Part shown: positions 19,042 to 28,850 of the stretch, one piece after another
How positions within the stretch are numbered: position 1 is the stretch's first letter
Layout of the letters: the number at the start of each line of letters is the position of its first letter
DNA from: Micromonospora rhizosphaerae
GTDB lineage: Bacteria > Actinomycetota > Actinomycetes > Mycobacteriales > Micromonosporaceae
NCBI RefSeq assembly: GCF_900091465.1
Contig: NZ_FMHV01000002.1
Coordinates: 4,836,001 to 4,900,000, forward strand
Length of the DNA stretch: 64,000 bases
Direction of reading: 5' to 3'
The notes under the pieces: generated by a model
What the model saw: the letters and a program-made list of their open reading frames with translations, nothing else
Told to the model about the DNA's origin: nothing
The model's database searches: none
Made by a program: the position numbers and the translations under genes

Positions 19042-19923
19042 TCAGCCGACCGGGTACTTCTTGTCGAGGGCGACGTTCAGTTCCAGCACATCGACCCCGG
19101 GTGCACCCATGAAGCCCAGCGCCCGGCCGTCGGTGTGCTCGGCGACCAGGCGGCGGATCTCCGCCGGGTCCGCGTGCCGCTCGCGGGCGACCCGGGTGAC
19201 CTGCAACTCGGCGTACGCCGGGCTGATGTGCGGGTCGAGGCCGCTGCCGCTGGCGGTGACCGCGTCGGCGGGCACGGCCGGGTGGGCGGGAGCGTCACCA
19301 CGGACCGGGGTGATCAGCCCGCCGGCCGCGACGTAGTCCTCGCCGGGCTTCGCCAGCTCCACCGGCACCCCCTGGTACGAGGAGATGAACGGGGTCGCCG
19401 GCGCGACCTGGTTGACGCTGACCACGCGGGTGATCGCGCCGGTCAGGCCGTTGGCGTGGAACACCGCCAGCACCGCACCGACCCCGTCGGGGGTGCAGTA
19501 CGGGCGGCGCCCGTCGACGCCGTCGAGCTCGCCGATGGCCTTGCTGCGGACGCAGACCTGGGTGAGCAGGCTCTGCGTGGAGTCGTCGGGATTCGGGGCG
19601 ATGGTGTCGACCACGCTCTCCGGGCCGAGGTTGCTCGCGGCGGTGGAGGTGGGGTCGTAGCCGTCGCCGGCGGCCGACGGGCGGGACTGGAAGTAGCGCG
19701 GGACGGGGTTGCCGTCCGCGTCGGTGAAGGCCTGGCCGATCAGGGCGCTGCCGACGGTCTTTCCGTTGACCGTGACGAGGGAGCCGTCCGCCTTGTCGTT
19801 GAGGCCGGGCAGCCGGCCGACCGCGACCAGGGCGAGCGGGTAGGCCAGTCCGAGCAGGACGGTGAAGACGAGCAGCGCGCGCAGAGCGGCGAGGTGCTGG
19901 GCGAGCCAGGTGGGTAGGCGCAT
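19042..19923 (-). CDS. kdpC: KdpC, potassium-transporting ATPase subunit C
   Basis: This 293-residue protein has a single N-terminal membrane helix (RALLVFTVLLGLAYPLALVAV), SLVTVNGKTVGSALIGQAF, YFQSRPSAAGDGYDPTSTAAS and the C-terminal LDPHISPAYAELQVTRVARER, all typical of KdpC. It is about 100 residues longer than the E. coli subunit, with an insertion around residues 115-205 that includes two cysteines. The ATG at 19923 shares one base with the kdpB stop (TGATG), which couples translation. KdpC stabilises the complex and helps ATP binding to KdpB. Confidence 0.95.
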   Translation of the reverse strand: MRLPTWLAQHLAALRALLVFTVLLGLAYPLALVAVGRLPGLNDKADGSLVTVNGKTVGSALIGQAFTDADGNPVPRYFQSRPSAAGDGYDPTSTAASNLGPESVVDTIAPNPDDSTQSLLTQVCVRSKAIGELDGVDGRRPYCTPDGVGAVLAVFHANGLTGAITRVVSVNQVAPATPFISSYQGVPVELAKPGEDYVAAGGLITPVRGDAPAHPAVPADAVTASGSGLDPHISPAYAELQVTRVARERHADPAEIRRLVAEHTDGRALGFMGAPGVDVLELNVALDKKYPVG

Positions 19924-22115
19924 CACGAGATCCCCGGGATGAACTGGATGAGCAGGTCGATGAGCTTGATGCCGATGAACGGCACGATGATGCCGCCGAG
20001 GCCGTAGCGCCACAGGTTGCGGCTGAGCAGCTTCGACGCGCTCGCCGGCCGGTACCGCACGCCCCGCAGGGCCAGCGGGATCAGCGCGACGATGATGATC
20101 GCGTTGAAGATGACCGCGGACAGGATCGCCGACTCGGGGCTGTGCAGGCGCATGATGTTCAGCGCGTTCAGACTCGGGTAGATGACGGCGAACATCGCGG
20201 GGATGATCGCGAAGTACTTCGCGATGTCGTTCGCGATGCTGAACGTGGTCAGCGCGCCCCGGGTGATCAGCAACTGCTTGCCGATCTCGACGATCTCGAT
20301 CAGCTTGGTCGGGTCGGAGTCGAGGTCGACCATGTTGCCGGCCTCCTTGGCGGCCGACGTGCCGGTGTTCATCGCCACCCCGACGTCGGCCTGGGCCAGC
20401 GCCGGCGCGTCGTTGGTGCCGTCGCCGGTCATCGCGACCAGCCGGCCGCCCTGCTGCTCCTTCCTGATCAGGGCGAGCTTGTCCTCCGGGGTGGCCTCGG
20501 CGAGGAAGTCGTCCACTCCGGCCTCGTCGGCGATCGCCTGGGCGGTCCGCGGGTTGTCACCGGTGATCATGACGGTGCGGATGCCCATCCGGCGCATCTC
20601 GTCGAACCGCTCCCGCATCCCCGTCTTGACGATGTCCTTCAGGTGAATGACGCCGAGGGTCCGGGCCGGTTGGCCGTCGAGGTGCTCGGCGACGACGAGC
20701 GGCGTACCGCCGATGCCGCTGATCTCGTCGACAAGCTGGCCGACCTGCTCGGTCGGGTGGCCGCCGTTCTCCCGCACCCACTTCATCACCGCCGCCGCGG
20801 CGCCCTTGCGAATGCGGCGTACCCCGCCGTCGACGCTCTCGACGCCGAGGTCGACGCCGCTCATCCGGGTCTGGGCGCTGAACGGGACGAAGGTGGCGTT
20901 CGCGATCAGGCCGGGCTCGCGCTCGCGGAGCCCGAACTCGTTCTTGGCGAGCACCACGATCGAGCGACCCTCGGGGGTCTCGTCGGCCAGGCTCGACAGC
21001 TGCGCCGCGTCGGCCACCTCGTCCGCCGTGACGCCCTCGACCGCCAGGAACTCGGCGGCCTGCCGGTTGCCAAGGGTGATCGTGCCAGTCTTGTCCAGCA
21101 GCAGCGTGTTGACGTCGCCGGCCGCCTCGACCGCGCGCCCGCTCATCGCGAGCACGTTGCGCTGCACCAGCCGGTCCATGCCGGCGATGCCGATGGCCGA
21201 CAGCAGCGCGCCGATGGTGGTCGGGATGAGGCAGACCAGCAGGGAGACCAGCACGATCCCGGTCACCCCGGCGTTGGTGATCGCCTGGGTGTCAGGAGCC
21301 GCCGCCTGGTAGCCCTTCGAGAAGATGGCCAGCGGCTGGAGGGTGACCACGGCCAGCAGGAAGATGATCGTGAGTGCGGCGAGCAGGATGTTCAGCGCGA
21401 TCTCGTTCGGCGTCTTCTGCCGGCTGGCGCCCTCGACCAGGGCGATCATCCGGTCGATGAAGCTCTCCCCCGGCTTCTGGGTGATCTTCACGATGATCCG
21501 GTCGGAGAGCACCTTGGTGCCGCCGGTGACCGCACTGCGGTCGCCGCCGGACTCCCGGATGACCGGAGCCGACTCGCCGGTGATCGCGGACTCGTCGACG
21601 CTGGCAATCCCCTCGACCACGTCCCCGTCACCGGGGATGATGCCCCCGGCCTCGACCAGGACGATGTCGCCCTGCTTGAGCTCCGGCGCGGGGACGGCCT
21701 CGTCGCGGTAGGTGTTCGCCGCCGCGCCGGGCGCCCAGCCGAGCAGGCGGGTGGCGACGGTTTCCTTCCTCGCCTGCCGCAGGGCTGCGGCCTGGGCCTT
21801 GCCCCGGCCCTCGGCGACCGCCTCGGCGAGGTTCGCGAAGACCACGGTCAGCCAGAGCCAGACGGTGATGGCCCAGGCGAAGACCGACGGGCTGGTCACC
21901 GCCAGGACGGTGGTGAACGCGGCGCCGATCTCCACGATGAACATCACCGGGTTGCGCCACAGCGTGCGGGGGTCGAGCTTGCGCAGCGCGTCGGGCAGGG
22001 ACCGGATCAGCTGCTTCGGGTCGAGCAGGCCGGCGCCCACCCGGTTGCCATGGGTGGCCGGGGTGCCGGCGATCGGCTCCTCTTCGGTGCCGGATGTCAC
22101 GGGCGTGACGGACAT
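19923..22115 (-). CDS. kdpB: KdpB, potassium-transporting ATPase subunit B (P-type ATPase)
   Basis: This 730-residue P-type ATPase contains the phosphorylation motif [13 protein letters not shown], the TGES loop [10 protein letters not shown], the hinge [21 protein letters not shown] and six or so membrane helices. ATG 22115 is used because GAGGA lies a good distance upstream; GTG 22139, which overlaps the kdpA stop, would add eight residues and is an equally possible coupled start. KdpB hydrolyses ATP to drive potassium uptake through KdpA. It sits second in the tightly overlapping kdpFABC string. Confidence 0.95.
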   Translation of the reverse strand: MSVTPVTSGTEEEPIAGTPATHGNRVGAGLLDPKQLIRSLPDALRKLDPRTLWRNPVMFIVEIGAAFTTVLAVTSPSVFAWAITVWLWLTVVFANLAEAVAEGRGKAQAAALRQARKETVATRLLGWAPGAAANTYRDEAVPAPELKQGDIVLVEAGGIIPGDGDVVEGIASVDESAITGESAPVIRESGGDRSAVTGGTKVLSDRIIVKITQKPGESFIDRMIALVEGASRQKTPNEIALNILLAALTIIFLLAVVTLQPLAIFSKGYQAAAPDTQAITNAGVTGIVLVSLLVCLIPTTIGALLSAIGIAGMDRLVQRNVLAMSGRAVEAAGDVNTLLLDKTGTITLGNRQAAEFLAVEGVTADEVADAAQLSSLADETPEGRSIVVLAKNEFGLREREPGLIANATFVPFSAQTRMSGVDLGVESVDGGVRRIRKGAAAAVMKWVRENGGHPTEQVGQLVDEISGIGGTPLVVAEHLDGQPARTLGVIHLKDIVKTGMRERFDEMRRMGIRTVMITGDNPRTAQAIADEAGVDDFLAEATPEDKLALIRKEQQGGRLVAMTGDGTNDAPALAQADVGVAMNTGTSAAKEAGNMVDLDSDPTKLIEIVEIGKQLLITRGALTTFSIANDIAKYFAIIPAMFAVIYPSLNALNIMRLHSPESAILSAVIFNAIIIVALIPLALRGVRYRPASASKLLSRNLWRYGLGGIIVPFIGIKLIDLLIQFIPGIS

Positions 22116-22135
22116 GTCCTTGTTCCTCATAGTGG

Positions 22136-23791
22136 TCACAGCCCCTCAGCGAAGGGGCCGAGCGCGAGCGCGGGTAGGAAGGTCAGCGCGACGAGGATCA
22201 CCGTCACGCCGACGACCATCCCGACGAAGAGTGGTCGGTGGGTCGGCAAGGTGCCCTCGGAGGCGGGGGTGGGCTTCTGGCGGGCCAGCGAGCCGGCCAG
22301 GCCGAGCACGAAGATCATCGGCAGGAACCGGCCGAGGAGCATGCAGATCCCCAGTGCCGTGTTCCACCACGGGGTGTTGACGGTGATCCCGGCGAACGCG
22401 GAGCCGTTGTTGTTGCTGGCCGAGGTGAACGCGTAGAGCACCTCGGACAGGCCGTGCGGTCCGACGTTGAGCGCGGTGGCGTTGTTGCCGGTGGCGAAGG
22501 CCGCGGCGGTGCCGACCAGCACCAGGGCCGGGGTGATCAGGAAGTACAGGGAGGCCATCTTGATCTCCCGCGAGCCGATCTTCTTGCCGAGGTACTCCGG
22601 GGTCCGGCCGACCATCAGCCCGGCGACGAACACCGTGATCACCGCGAGGATCAGCAGGCCGTAGAGGCCGGAGCCGGTGCCACCGGGCGCCACCTCGCCG
22701 AGCATCATGTTGACGATCGGCATCATCCCGCCGAGCGCGGTGAAGGAGTCGTGGAACGAGTTCACCGCGCCGGTGGAGGTGAGCGTGGTCGCCGCGGCGA
22801 AGGTCGCAGAGTTCGACACGTCGAACCGGACGTCCTTGCCCTCCAGCGCGGCGCCGATCGCCTGCGGGACGGTGCCGTGCCCGGCCAGCTCGAAGACGTT
22901 GGTCAGGGTGATGCTGGCGAGCGCCAGGGTCGCCATGACGGCGGCGATCGCGTAGCCCTGGCGGTTCTGGCCGACCATCCGGCCGAAGACCCGGGGCAGG
23001 CTGAACGGGATCACCAGGAGCAGGAAGATCTCCAGCCAGTTGGTCCAGGTGGTCGGGTTCTCGAACGGGTGGGCGCTGTTGGTGTTGTAGAAGCCGCCGC
23101 CGTTGGTGCCGAATTCCTTGATCACTTCCTGGCTGGCCACCGGCCCGCCGGTGATGTGCTGCGTGCCACCGGTCAGCGTGGTCACGTCGACGCCGTCGGA
23201 GAGGTTCTGCACCGCGCCGCCGATCATCAGGACGATCGCGCCGAGCACCGCGATCGGCAGCAGGATCCGCAGGGTGATCCGGGTCAGGTCGACCCAGAAG
23301 TTACCCAGCTCCCCGGTCCGGCTGCGGGCGAAGCCACGCACCAGGGCGACCGCGACGGCAATACCCACCGCGGCGGAGAGGAAGTTCTGCACCGCCAGGC
23401 CGGCCATCTGCACCAGGTGGCCCATGGTCGACTCACCCGAGTACCACTGCCAGTTGGTGTTGGTCACGAACGAGACCGCGGTGTTCCACGCGCCGTGGGT
23501 CATCACCGGGTCGAAGCCCAACGAGAGCCACAGGTGGTTCTGCAGTCGCTGGAAGGCGTACAGGAACAGGATCGAGACGGCGGAGAAGGCAAGCACGCTG
23601 CGGGCGTAGACGCCCCAGGACTGCTCGGCCGCCGGGTTGACGCCGACAAGGCGGTAGATGCCGCGCTCGATGCGGGAGTGCCGGGTGCCGGAGACCACCC
23701 GGAACATGTAGTCGCCGAACGGCTTGTAGGCGGCGACCAGCGCCGCCACCAGCACCAGGACGAAGATGACGCCGGCTGTCGTCGTGCTCAT
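22136..23791 (-). CDS. kdpA: KdpA, potassium-transporting ATPase subunit A
   Basis: This 551-residue membrane protein has about ten helices and four P-loop-like filter segments such as [52 protein letters not shown] and [14 protein letters not shown]. It forms the selective potassium channel of the Kdp complex. The ATG at 23791 ([10 protein letters not shown]) overlaps the kdpF stop by one base; the longer frame that reads through kdpF is not coding in that frame. Confidence 0.95.
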   Translation of the reverse strand: MSTTTAGVIFVLVLVAALVAAYKPFGDYMFRVVSGTRHSRIERGIYRLVGVNPAAEQSWGVYARSVLAFSAVSILFLYAFQRLQNHLWLSLGFDPVMTHGAWNTAVSFVTNTNWQWYSGESTMGHLVQMAGLAVQNFLSAAVGIAVAVALVRGFARSRTGELGNFWVDLTRITLRILLPIAVLGAIVLMIGGAVQNLSDGVDVTTLTGGTQHITGGPVASQEVIKEFGTNGGGFYNTNSAHPFENPTTWTNWLEIFLLLVIPFSLPRVFGRMVGQNRQGYAIAAVMATLALASITLTNVFELAGHGTVPQAIGAALEGKDVRFDVSNSATFAAATTLTSTGAVNSFHDSFTALGGMMPIVNMMLGEVAPGGTGSGLYGLLILAVITVFVAGLMVGRTPEYLGKKIGSREIKMASLYFLITPALVLVGTAAAFATGNNATALNVGPHGLSEVLYAFTSASNNNGSAFAGITVNTPWWNTALGICMLLGRFLPMIFVLGLAGSLARQKPTPASEGTLPTHRPLFVGMVVGVTVILVALTFLPALALGPFAEGL

Positions 23792-23880
23792 CAGAAACGC
23801 TCTGGGAAGAGCAGGGCGGCGACCAGGAAGATGCCCAGGCCGATCGCCAGTACCAGACCGACGGCGTTGACGGCGCTCAC
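23791..23880 (-). CDS. kdpF: KdpF, small membrane subunit
   Basis: A 29-residue ORF reads [18 protein letters not shown] followed by [11 protein letters not shown]. It is a single hydrophobic helix ending in PERF, as KdpF does in other bacteria. The GTG at 23880 overlaps the stop of the 27-residue ORF upstream, and its own stop overlaps the kdpA ATG. KdpF stabilises the Kdp complex in the membrane. Confidence 0.9.
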   Translation of the reverse strand: MSAVNAVGLVLAIGLGIFLVAALLFPERF

Positions 23881-23960
23881 AGCTTCTCCACACCCCTCAC
23901 CACGAGGGTGAGCGCCGCGAACAGCGCCACCGTCAACAGCACGAACAGCAGGTCAGACAC
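23877..23960 (-). CDS. 27-residue membrane micro-protein leading the kdp operon
   Basis: The frame GTG 23960 to stop 23877 encodes [18 protein letters not shown] followed by LVVRGVEKL, a single predicted helix with a basic end. A strong GAGGAG Shine-Dalgarno lies six bases upstream (ATGAGGAGTCAGCT before the GTG), and the stop overlaps the kdpF GTG in a GTGA, so it is likely translated. It has no firmly known function. A second small subunit of Kdp, or a regulator of it, is the most natural reading; a translation-coupling leader is the alternative. Confidence 0.75.
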   Translation of the reverse strand: MSDLLFVLLTVALFAALTLVVRGVEKL

Positions 23961-23990
23961 AGCTGACTCCTCATAGCTGACTAGTTCTCA

Positions 23991-24007
23991 CGACCGCCTT
24001 CCGGTCG
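23991..24007 (-). promoter_or_regulatory. Small leader hairpin before the kdp operon
   Basis: CGACCG and CGGTCG form a 6-bp inverted repeat around a five-base loop, about 30 bases upstream of the first kdp ORF. It may be an mRNA leader feature; no known riboswitch consensus is visible. Confidence 0.35.
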
Positions 24008-24081
24008 CGCCGGGCAATCAAAACGCCCCTGACCTTGGAAGGACAGGCTCTATAACGCGACCATGACGGCGAACCGCCGAT

Positions 24082-24102
24082 TCTTGACGCCTTTTTGACG
24101 GG
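24082..24102 (-). promoter_or_regulatory. Candidate KdpE box upstream of the kdp operon (two 11-bp spaced repeats)
   Basis: TTGACG occurs at 24084-24089 and again at 24095-24100, an 11-bp (one helical turn) direct repeat as expected for an OmpR-family dimer, about 120 bases before the first kdp ORF. An AT-rich stretch (GTTATAG on the minus strand, 24050-24056) between the box and the gene could be the -10 region. The same layout occurs at 24629-24649. Confidence 0.55.
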
Positions 24103-24125
24103 GCCTGCTGATCGGGTGAGGGCCG

Positions 24126-24512
24126 TCACAGGTTGCCGTCACCCGGCGACCCGATCGACCTCATGTGGCGGTACCCGGTCCCGAGCGCGGCGGCCAAGGC
24201 GATCACCGCGGCGTACGACCAGGCGTGTCCGCCGCCGGTCAGCTCGCCGAAGCGGTGCGCGAGGAACCCGACGAACGTGGCCGTCGCCAGTGCCGTCACC
24301 GCAGCGACCGCCCGCAGGTCCGCCACCAGCGCCGCATAGGCGCCGGCGGCGACGGCCATGAGGACGGCCCGTGGCGGCAGCTCCGCCGGCGGGAACATGG
24401 CCGCGGCCAGCAACGCCACCCCGACCATCACCACCCAGCCGACCGCCACGCTGACCCCCGTCGGCGTCGGCTCCCCGTACGTCGCGCCCTTCTGAACTCG
24501 ATCGACAGTCAC
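24126..24512 (-). CDS. Small polytopic membrane protein resembling the KdpD membrane domain (DUF4118-like)
   Basis: The 128-residue protein has four hydrophobic helices (VGWVVMVGVALLAAAMFPPA, RAVLMAVAAGAYAALVADL, AVTALATATFVGFLAHRF and AYAAVIALAAAL-like), the size and layout of the DUF4118 membrane block of sensor kinases, but it has no kinase part. GTG 24512 has GGAGG six bases upstream. Its own candidate KdpE box at 24629-24649 and its place next to the kdp genes suggest co-regulation with Kdp. The family match is a judgement from helix pattern; a hypothetical membrane protein is the safe label. Confidence 0.65.
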   Translation of the reverse strand: MTVDRVQKGATYGEPTPTGVSVAVGWVVMVGVALLAAAMFPPAELPPRAVLMAVAAGAYAALVADLRAVAAVTALATATFVGFLAHRFGELTGGGHAWSYAAVIALAAALGTGYRHMRSIGSPGDGNL

Positions 24513-24628
24513 AGCACGCCTCCGGCGGCAACGAGGGCCCGCACCTCAGGCCCGCCTGTGGCCAATACCAGTCCGGTCCATAGCCGCCGTCGATGGCTTT
24601 CACGGATCTGCTACGCGCCGACCGGCAA

Positions 24629-24649
24629 TTTTGACGCCGCCTTAACGGC
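24629..24649 (-). promoter_or_regulatory. Second candidate KdpE box (same 11-bp repeat layout)
   Basis: TTGACG (24631-24636) and TTAACG (24642-24647) repeat with 11-bp spacing, with the same CC after the first half and G after the second as in the box at 24082. It lies about 117 bases before the GTG at 24512, close to the 122 bases seen upstream of the kdp ORFs. Apart from this box and the -10 element at 24868, nothing else is visible in the 24513-24879 gap. Confidence 0.5.
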
Positions 24650-24867
24650 ACGCCGGGCAGCCATCTCTCGGCCTCATTCCAGCTGTCCCGCGGGCTGCCG
24701 TGAAAAACGCGTGAAAATTGCGCGGGGGTCGAGGCCTATTCAGTCGCATGGGCGATGCCGCCAGCCTGGTCGCGGCCGGCTCCGCACCCTCGGCGCCGGC
24801 GGCGGACGCCCGGCGCAGCGCCCCCGCACCGCCCGCATCGGCTGGTCGATGACTGGCTCAAGCGGCC

Positions 24868-24873
24868 TAACCT
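24868..24873 (+). promoter_or_regulatory. -10 box of a leaderless promoter for the AfsR-like regulator
   Basis: TAACCT ends six bases before the GTG at 24880. No Shine-Dalgarno sequence is present. Confidence 0.6.
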
Positions 24874-24879
24874 GATCAG

Positions 24880-27800
24880 GTGGCCCCCGAACTGTCCCTG
24901 CTGACCAGAGTGGCCTGGCGCGATCAGGAGATCACCGGGCCCCAGTTGCGCGGGCTCCTCGCACTGCTAGCCGACCACCTGGTCAGCGGGTGCGGCACGA
25001 CCAGGCTCATCGACGCCCTGTGGCCGGACCGCCAGCCACAACACCCGTCGAAGGCCCTGCAGATCCTCGTCTCCCGCGCTCGTGCGGATCTCGGCGCCCA
25101 CCTGATCGAGAAGACGGCCAGCGGCTACCGCCTGAACCTGACCGAGGAGCAGGTCGACGCCACGGCCGTACGGGTGCATGCCGACGCGGCCGAGCGGCAC
25201 GCCCGTGCCGGCGAGGACCTGGCCGCGCTGGCCGAGGCCGAGGCCGGACTCGCCCTGTGGGCGGCACCGCCCACCGACGGGACGTTCGCCGACGATCCGC
25301 TGGCGGTGCTGCGGGCGGCGCGCGTGCCGATCTACCGGTCGCTCGAGCGCTCCCGGGCGCTGGCCCTGTCCCGGCTCGGTCGACACGCCGAAGCCCGCCC
25401 CGCGCTCGACACGCTCGCCGCACGCCGCCCCGAGGACGAGGAGATCCTGGCCGCGCTGCTGCGCTCGGAGGCCGCGACCACCGGCACGCCGGCGGCCCTG
25501 CGCCGCTACGAGGATTTCCGCCGCCGGCTGCGCGACGACCTTGGCAGCGATCCCGGCCCGACGCTGCGGCAGATTCACCGAGAGCTGATCGGCGGCGAGG
25601 CTCACGTCACCCGACACAACGTGCCCCACGAGCCCAACATGCTGCTCGGCCGCGACGACGACATCGCGGCGGTGACCGCGCTGCTGCGCACCGCGCGGGT
25701 CACGTCGATCGTCGGACCGGGCGGCCTCGGCAAGACCCGTCTCGCGTACGCGGTCGCCCGGCGGGCCGAGCAACCCGTCGTGTACGTGGTCCCGCTCGCC
25801 GGCGTCACCGCCGACCATGAAGTGGCGGCCGAGGTGGCGTCCGCCCTCGGGGTCGGCGAGTCCCGCCAGCCCCCCGTCGGCCCACGCACCGTCGCCCCGG
25901 GCGCGGTCTCCGCGATCGCGGCCGCCCTCGGTCCCGGTCCCGGGCTGCTGGTGCTGGACAACTGCGAACAGGTCGTCCAGGGTGTCGCCGACCTGGTGAA
26001 CGCGCTCGTCTCGATGACCCGCGACCTGCGGGTGCTCACCACCAGCCGGACCCCACTGGGGCTGTCGTCCGAGTCGGTTCACCCGCTGCCCGAGCTGGCC
26101 CTCCCGGCGGCGGTCGAACTGTTCACCCAACGGGCGCGCGCCGCCCGACCCGGCGCCGCTCTGCCCGCCGACGCGGTGGCGGACCTGTGCCGGCACCTCG
26201 ACGGGCTGCCGCTGGCGGTTGAGCTGGCCGCGGCCCGGGTGCGGGTCATGACGGTCCCCGAGATCACCCGCCGGCTGGACGACCGGTTCGCCCTGCTCCG
26301 CGGGGGCGCCAGGGACGCGCCGCAGCGCCACCACACCCTGCACGCCGTGGTCGACTGGAGCTGGGCCCTCCTCCGGCCCAGCGGGCAGGCCGCCATGCGC
26401 GCGCTGTCGATCTTCCCCGGTGGATTCGACGCTGCCGCCGCCCGGCGGTTGCTCGGACACGACGACGTGCTGACCGTGCTTGAGCACCTGGTCGACCAGT
26501 CGCTGCTGAAGGTCGAGGACACCCCGGCCGGGGTGCGGTTCCGGATGCTGGAGACCGTCCGCGAGTTCGCCGCAGCCCGCCGGGACGAGGCCGACGAGAC
26601 CGAGCAGGTGATCAGCGACTTCCTCGGCTGGGCGCGGGACTTCGGCGTGAGCCACCACGAGTCGCTGCTCGGGGCCGCCGCCTTCACCGCGGCCGAGCTG
26701 ATCCGTACCGAGCAGGACAACCTGGTGCTGGCGCTCCGGTACGGGCTGGCCCGCTGCGACGGCGGGACGGTCGCCGCGACCTCGGCGGTCCTCGCCGGCC
26801 TGTGGACCCTGGACGCCAACTACCCGCGGATGCTGACCCTCACCGATGAGACGGCCCCGGTCCTCTCCCACTTTCGGCCTGAACCGCCGTTTCTGGAGGT
26901 CACCCGCACGACCTCGGTCCTGGCCGTGGCGCACACCTTCATGATGCTCGGGCCGCGCGCGACCCGCGCGCTGGTCACGCTGCGCCGGCTGCCTCCGCCG
27001 CCACCGGGCACCCTGATCGGCGCCCTGGCCACGGTCCTGTGCGCGGTGCCGGAGATGGCCGTCGATCCCGCTGCCCTGCTCCGGTTCTGCGACCATCCCG
27101 AGCCGCTGGTGGCCGGAGTCGGGAACTGCCTGGCCAGCTACGTGTTCGAGCAGTCGGGCCAGCCCGAGCACGCCCTGGCCGCCGCCCGGCGGATGCTCGG
27201 CGCGCTCGCCGACCGGCCCGTCCCCTGGATCCGCGTCCTCGCCCACTCCCGGGTCGGTGAGCTGTGCATGCAGGCCGAACTCGGCGAGGAGGCGCGCGGC
27301 AACCTCACCGCCGCCCTGAACCTGCTGACCGAGTCCGGGCCCTGGCTCGACGTGCTCCAGATCCGGTGGGCGCTGGTGCTGGTCAACCTGCAACTCGGCG
27401 CGGTGGACGAGGCGGAGCGCTGGCTGGCGCTCGCCACGTACGATCGCGCGGACGACGCGTACCGGATGCGGTCCTTTGAGACCGGGGTCCGCGCGGAGGT
27501 GGCGCTGGCCCGCGGTGACGTCGAGGCGGGCCTGCGCCTGTGGCGGGCCGCCGTGGATCAGCTGGCGACCCCGCTGGATCCGCTGGTGTGGGCGCAGCCG
27601 GACGGTGATCCGCCATGGATCCTGGAGGTACGGGCCGCCGCCGTCGTCGCCCACGCCCGGCGCGGCGGGCTGGACGCCGTCGAAAAGTTGGTCGACGACC
27701 TGTCGGGGAAGCTTGCCGCGCTGCTCGCCCGTCCCCTCGACAATCCGCCGGCGTTCCTGGCGCAGTTGCCGATCTGCGGTGCCATGCTGCTGGCACTGGC

Positions 27801-28104
27801 GATGGTGGACCTCGAGCGGGGGGATCGCACCGGCGACGAGCAGTTGCTGGCCTCCGGCGCACGCCTGATCGCGTTGGCGGAGCGCTTCGGCTGTCTCCGC
27901 AACTTCCAGCCCAGCATGTCGTCCGCCGCGGCGCGGCGGGCGGCCGAGCAGGCCGACCGGGCGGCGTACGACGAGGCGTCCGCGTCGTACGCCGCCCTCG
28001 GTCACGACGACCTGCGGGCGGCCGCCCTCACCGCGCTGCGCGCCCGGCCCTCGGCCGGTCAGCGCGACGGGTCCCGGTCGTACAGTCTCCGGGCCCACAG
28101 GTAG
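24880..28104 (+). CDS. AfsR/BTAD-type transcriptional regulator with NB-ARC ATPase domain
   Basis: This 1074-residue protein has an N-terminal winged-helix domain (about residues 1-85), a bacterial transcriptional activation domain (about 90-240), the Walker A GPGGLGKT at about residues 278-285 and Walker B-like LLVLDNCEQ of the NB-ARC ATPase, then a long helical C-terminal half. SARP-AfsR proteins of this kind activate antibiotic or stress genes. The start is GTG 24880, supported by a TAACCT box. It overlaps the convergent DrrB-like permease by 46 bases. The neighbouring exporter may be a target, but this is inferred from position only. Confidence 0.85.
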   Translation: MAPELSLLTRVAWRDQEITGPQLRGLLALLADHLVSGCGTTRLIDALWPDRQPQHPSKALQILVSRARADLGAHLIEKTASGYRLNLTEEQVDATAVRVHADAAERHARAGEDLAALAEAEAGLALWAAPPTDGTFADDPLAVLRAARVPIYRSLERSRALALSRLGRHAEARPALDTLAARRPEDEEILAALLRSEAATTGTPAALRRYEDFRRRLRDDLGSDPGPTLRQIHRELIGGEAHVTRHNVPHEPNMLLGRDDDIAAVTALLRTARVTSIVGPGGLGKTRLAYAVARRAEQPVVYVVPLAGVTADHEVAAEVASALGVGESRQPPVGPRTVAPGAVSAIAAALGPGPGLLVLDNCEQVVQGVADLVNALVSMTRDLRVLTTSRTPLGLSSESVHPLPELALPAAVELFTQRARAARPGAALPADAVADLCRHLDGLPLAVELAAARVRVMTVPEITRRLDDRFALLRGGARDAPQRHHTLHAVVDWSWALLRPSGQAAMRALSIFPGGFDAAAARRLLGHDDVLTVLEHLVDQSLLKVEDTPAGVRFRMLETVREFAAARRDEADETEQVISDFLGWARDFGVSHHESLLGAAAFTAAELIRTEQDNLVLALRYGLARCDGGTVAATSAVLAGLWTLDANYPRMLTLTDETAPVLSHFRPEPPFLEVTRTTSVLAVAHTFMMLGPRATRALVTLRRLPPPPPGTLIGALATVLCAVPEMAVDPAALLRFCDHPEPLVAGVGNCLASYVFEQSGQPEHALAAARRMLGALADRPVPWIRVLAHSRVGELCMQAELGEEARGNLTAALNLLTESGPWLDVLQIRWALVLVNLQLGAVDEAERWLALATYDRADDAYRMRSFETGVRAEVALARGDVEAGLRLWRAAVDQLATPLDPLVWAQPDGDPPWILEVRAAAVVAHARRGGLDAVEKLVDDLSGKLAALLARPLDNPPAFLAQLPICGAMLLALAMVDLERGDRTGDEQLLASGARLIALAERFGCLRNFQPSMSSAAARRAAEQADRAAYDEASASYAALGHDDLRAAALTALRARPSAGQRDGSRSYSLRAHR

Positions 28105-28850
28105 CCCGCCACGGCGATGCCCACGCACCACCCGACCGCCTGGGCCGCGCTGCTGCCCGTCGACGTGGCGAAGAGCAGGCCGCGCAGAGTCTCGATGATC
28201 GGGGTGAAGGGCTGGTACTCGGCGAACCAGCGCAGGCCCACCGGCATCGACTCGGTCGGCACGAACCCGCTGCCGAGGAAGGGCAGCAGCATCAGCGGCA
28301 TCGGCAGGTTGCTGGCGCTCTCCACGCTCCTGGTCACCATGCCCAGCGCCACCGACAGCCAGGTGATGGCGAAGGAGACCAGCACGAGCAACCCGACGGC
28401 CGCCAGCCACCCGGCCGGACCGGCGGAGGGCCGGAACCCGACCAGCAGGGCCACCGCGACAACGACCGCGACGCCGGTCATCGTCTGCAGGACGGCACCG
28501 ACGACGTGCCCGGTCAGCACCGCCGACCGGGCGATCGACATGGTGCGGAAGCGGGCGACGATGCCCTCGGTCATGTCCATGGCCACCGAGATCGCCGTGC
28601 CCTGGGCCGCCCCGGCGATCGCGAGCAGCAGGATGCCGGGGGTGACGTAGTTGACGTACTCGGAGCGGCCACCGGAGACCCGCCCGAGGCCGTTGCCCAG
28701 GGTGCCGCCGAAGACATAGACGAACAACAGGAGGAAGATCACCGGTATCCCGATGACCGCCACGGTCAATGCCGGATAGCGCAGCGCGTGCCGCAGGTTG
28801 CGGCGCAGCATGGTCGCCGAATCGCCGAGGGTGTGGGCCAGAGTGGTCAC
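28059..28850 (-). CDS. ABC-2 permease, DrrB-type exporter subunit
   Basis: The 263-residue protein has six membrane helices and the pattern of ABC-2 drug exporter permeases (YPALTVAVIGIPVIFLLLFV, then NYVTPGILLLAIAGAAQGTA). The GTG at 28850 overlaps the ATP-binding gene's stop in GTGA, so the two are co-translated. It should work with the ATPase upstream to export lipophilic compounds such as antibiotics. The end overlaps the AfsR-like gene on the other strand. Confidence 0.85.
   Translation of the reverse strand: MTTLAHTLGDSATMLRRNLRHALRYPALTVAVIGIPVIFLLLFVYVFGGTLGNGLGRVSGGRSEYVNYVTPGILLLAIAGAAQGTAISVAMDMTEGIVARFRTMSIARSAVLTGHVVGAVLQTMTGVAVVVAVALLVGFRPSAGPAGWLAAVGLLVLVSFAITWLSVALGMVTRSVESASNLPMPLMLLPFLGSGFVPTESMPVGLRWFAEYQPFTPIIETLRGLLFATSTGSSAAQAVGWCVGIAVAGYLWARRLYDRDPSR

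Noticed and set aside
16647-19112. Long plus-strand open frame opposite kdpD
   Set aside because: It has repetitive Gly/Arg/Gln-rich translation and overlaps the clearly conserved kdpD gene, so it is a shadow.
23991-24007. Leader hairpin upstream of the kdp operon as a c-di-AMP riboswitch
   Set aside because: It is far too short and has no known riboswitch consensus, so only a small hairpin is claimed.
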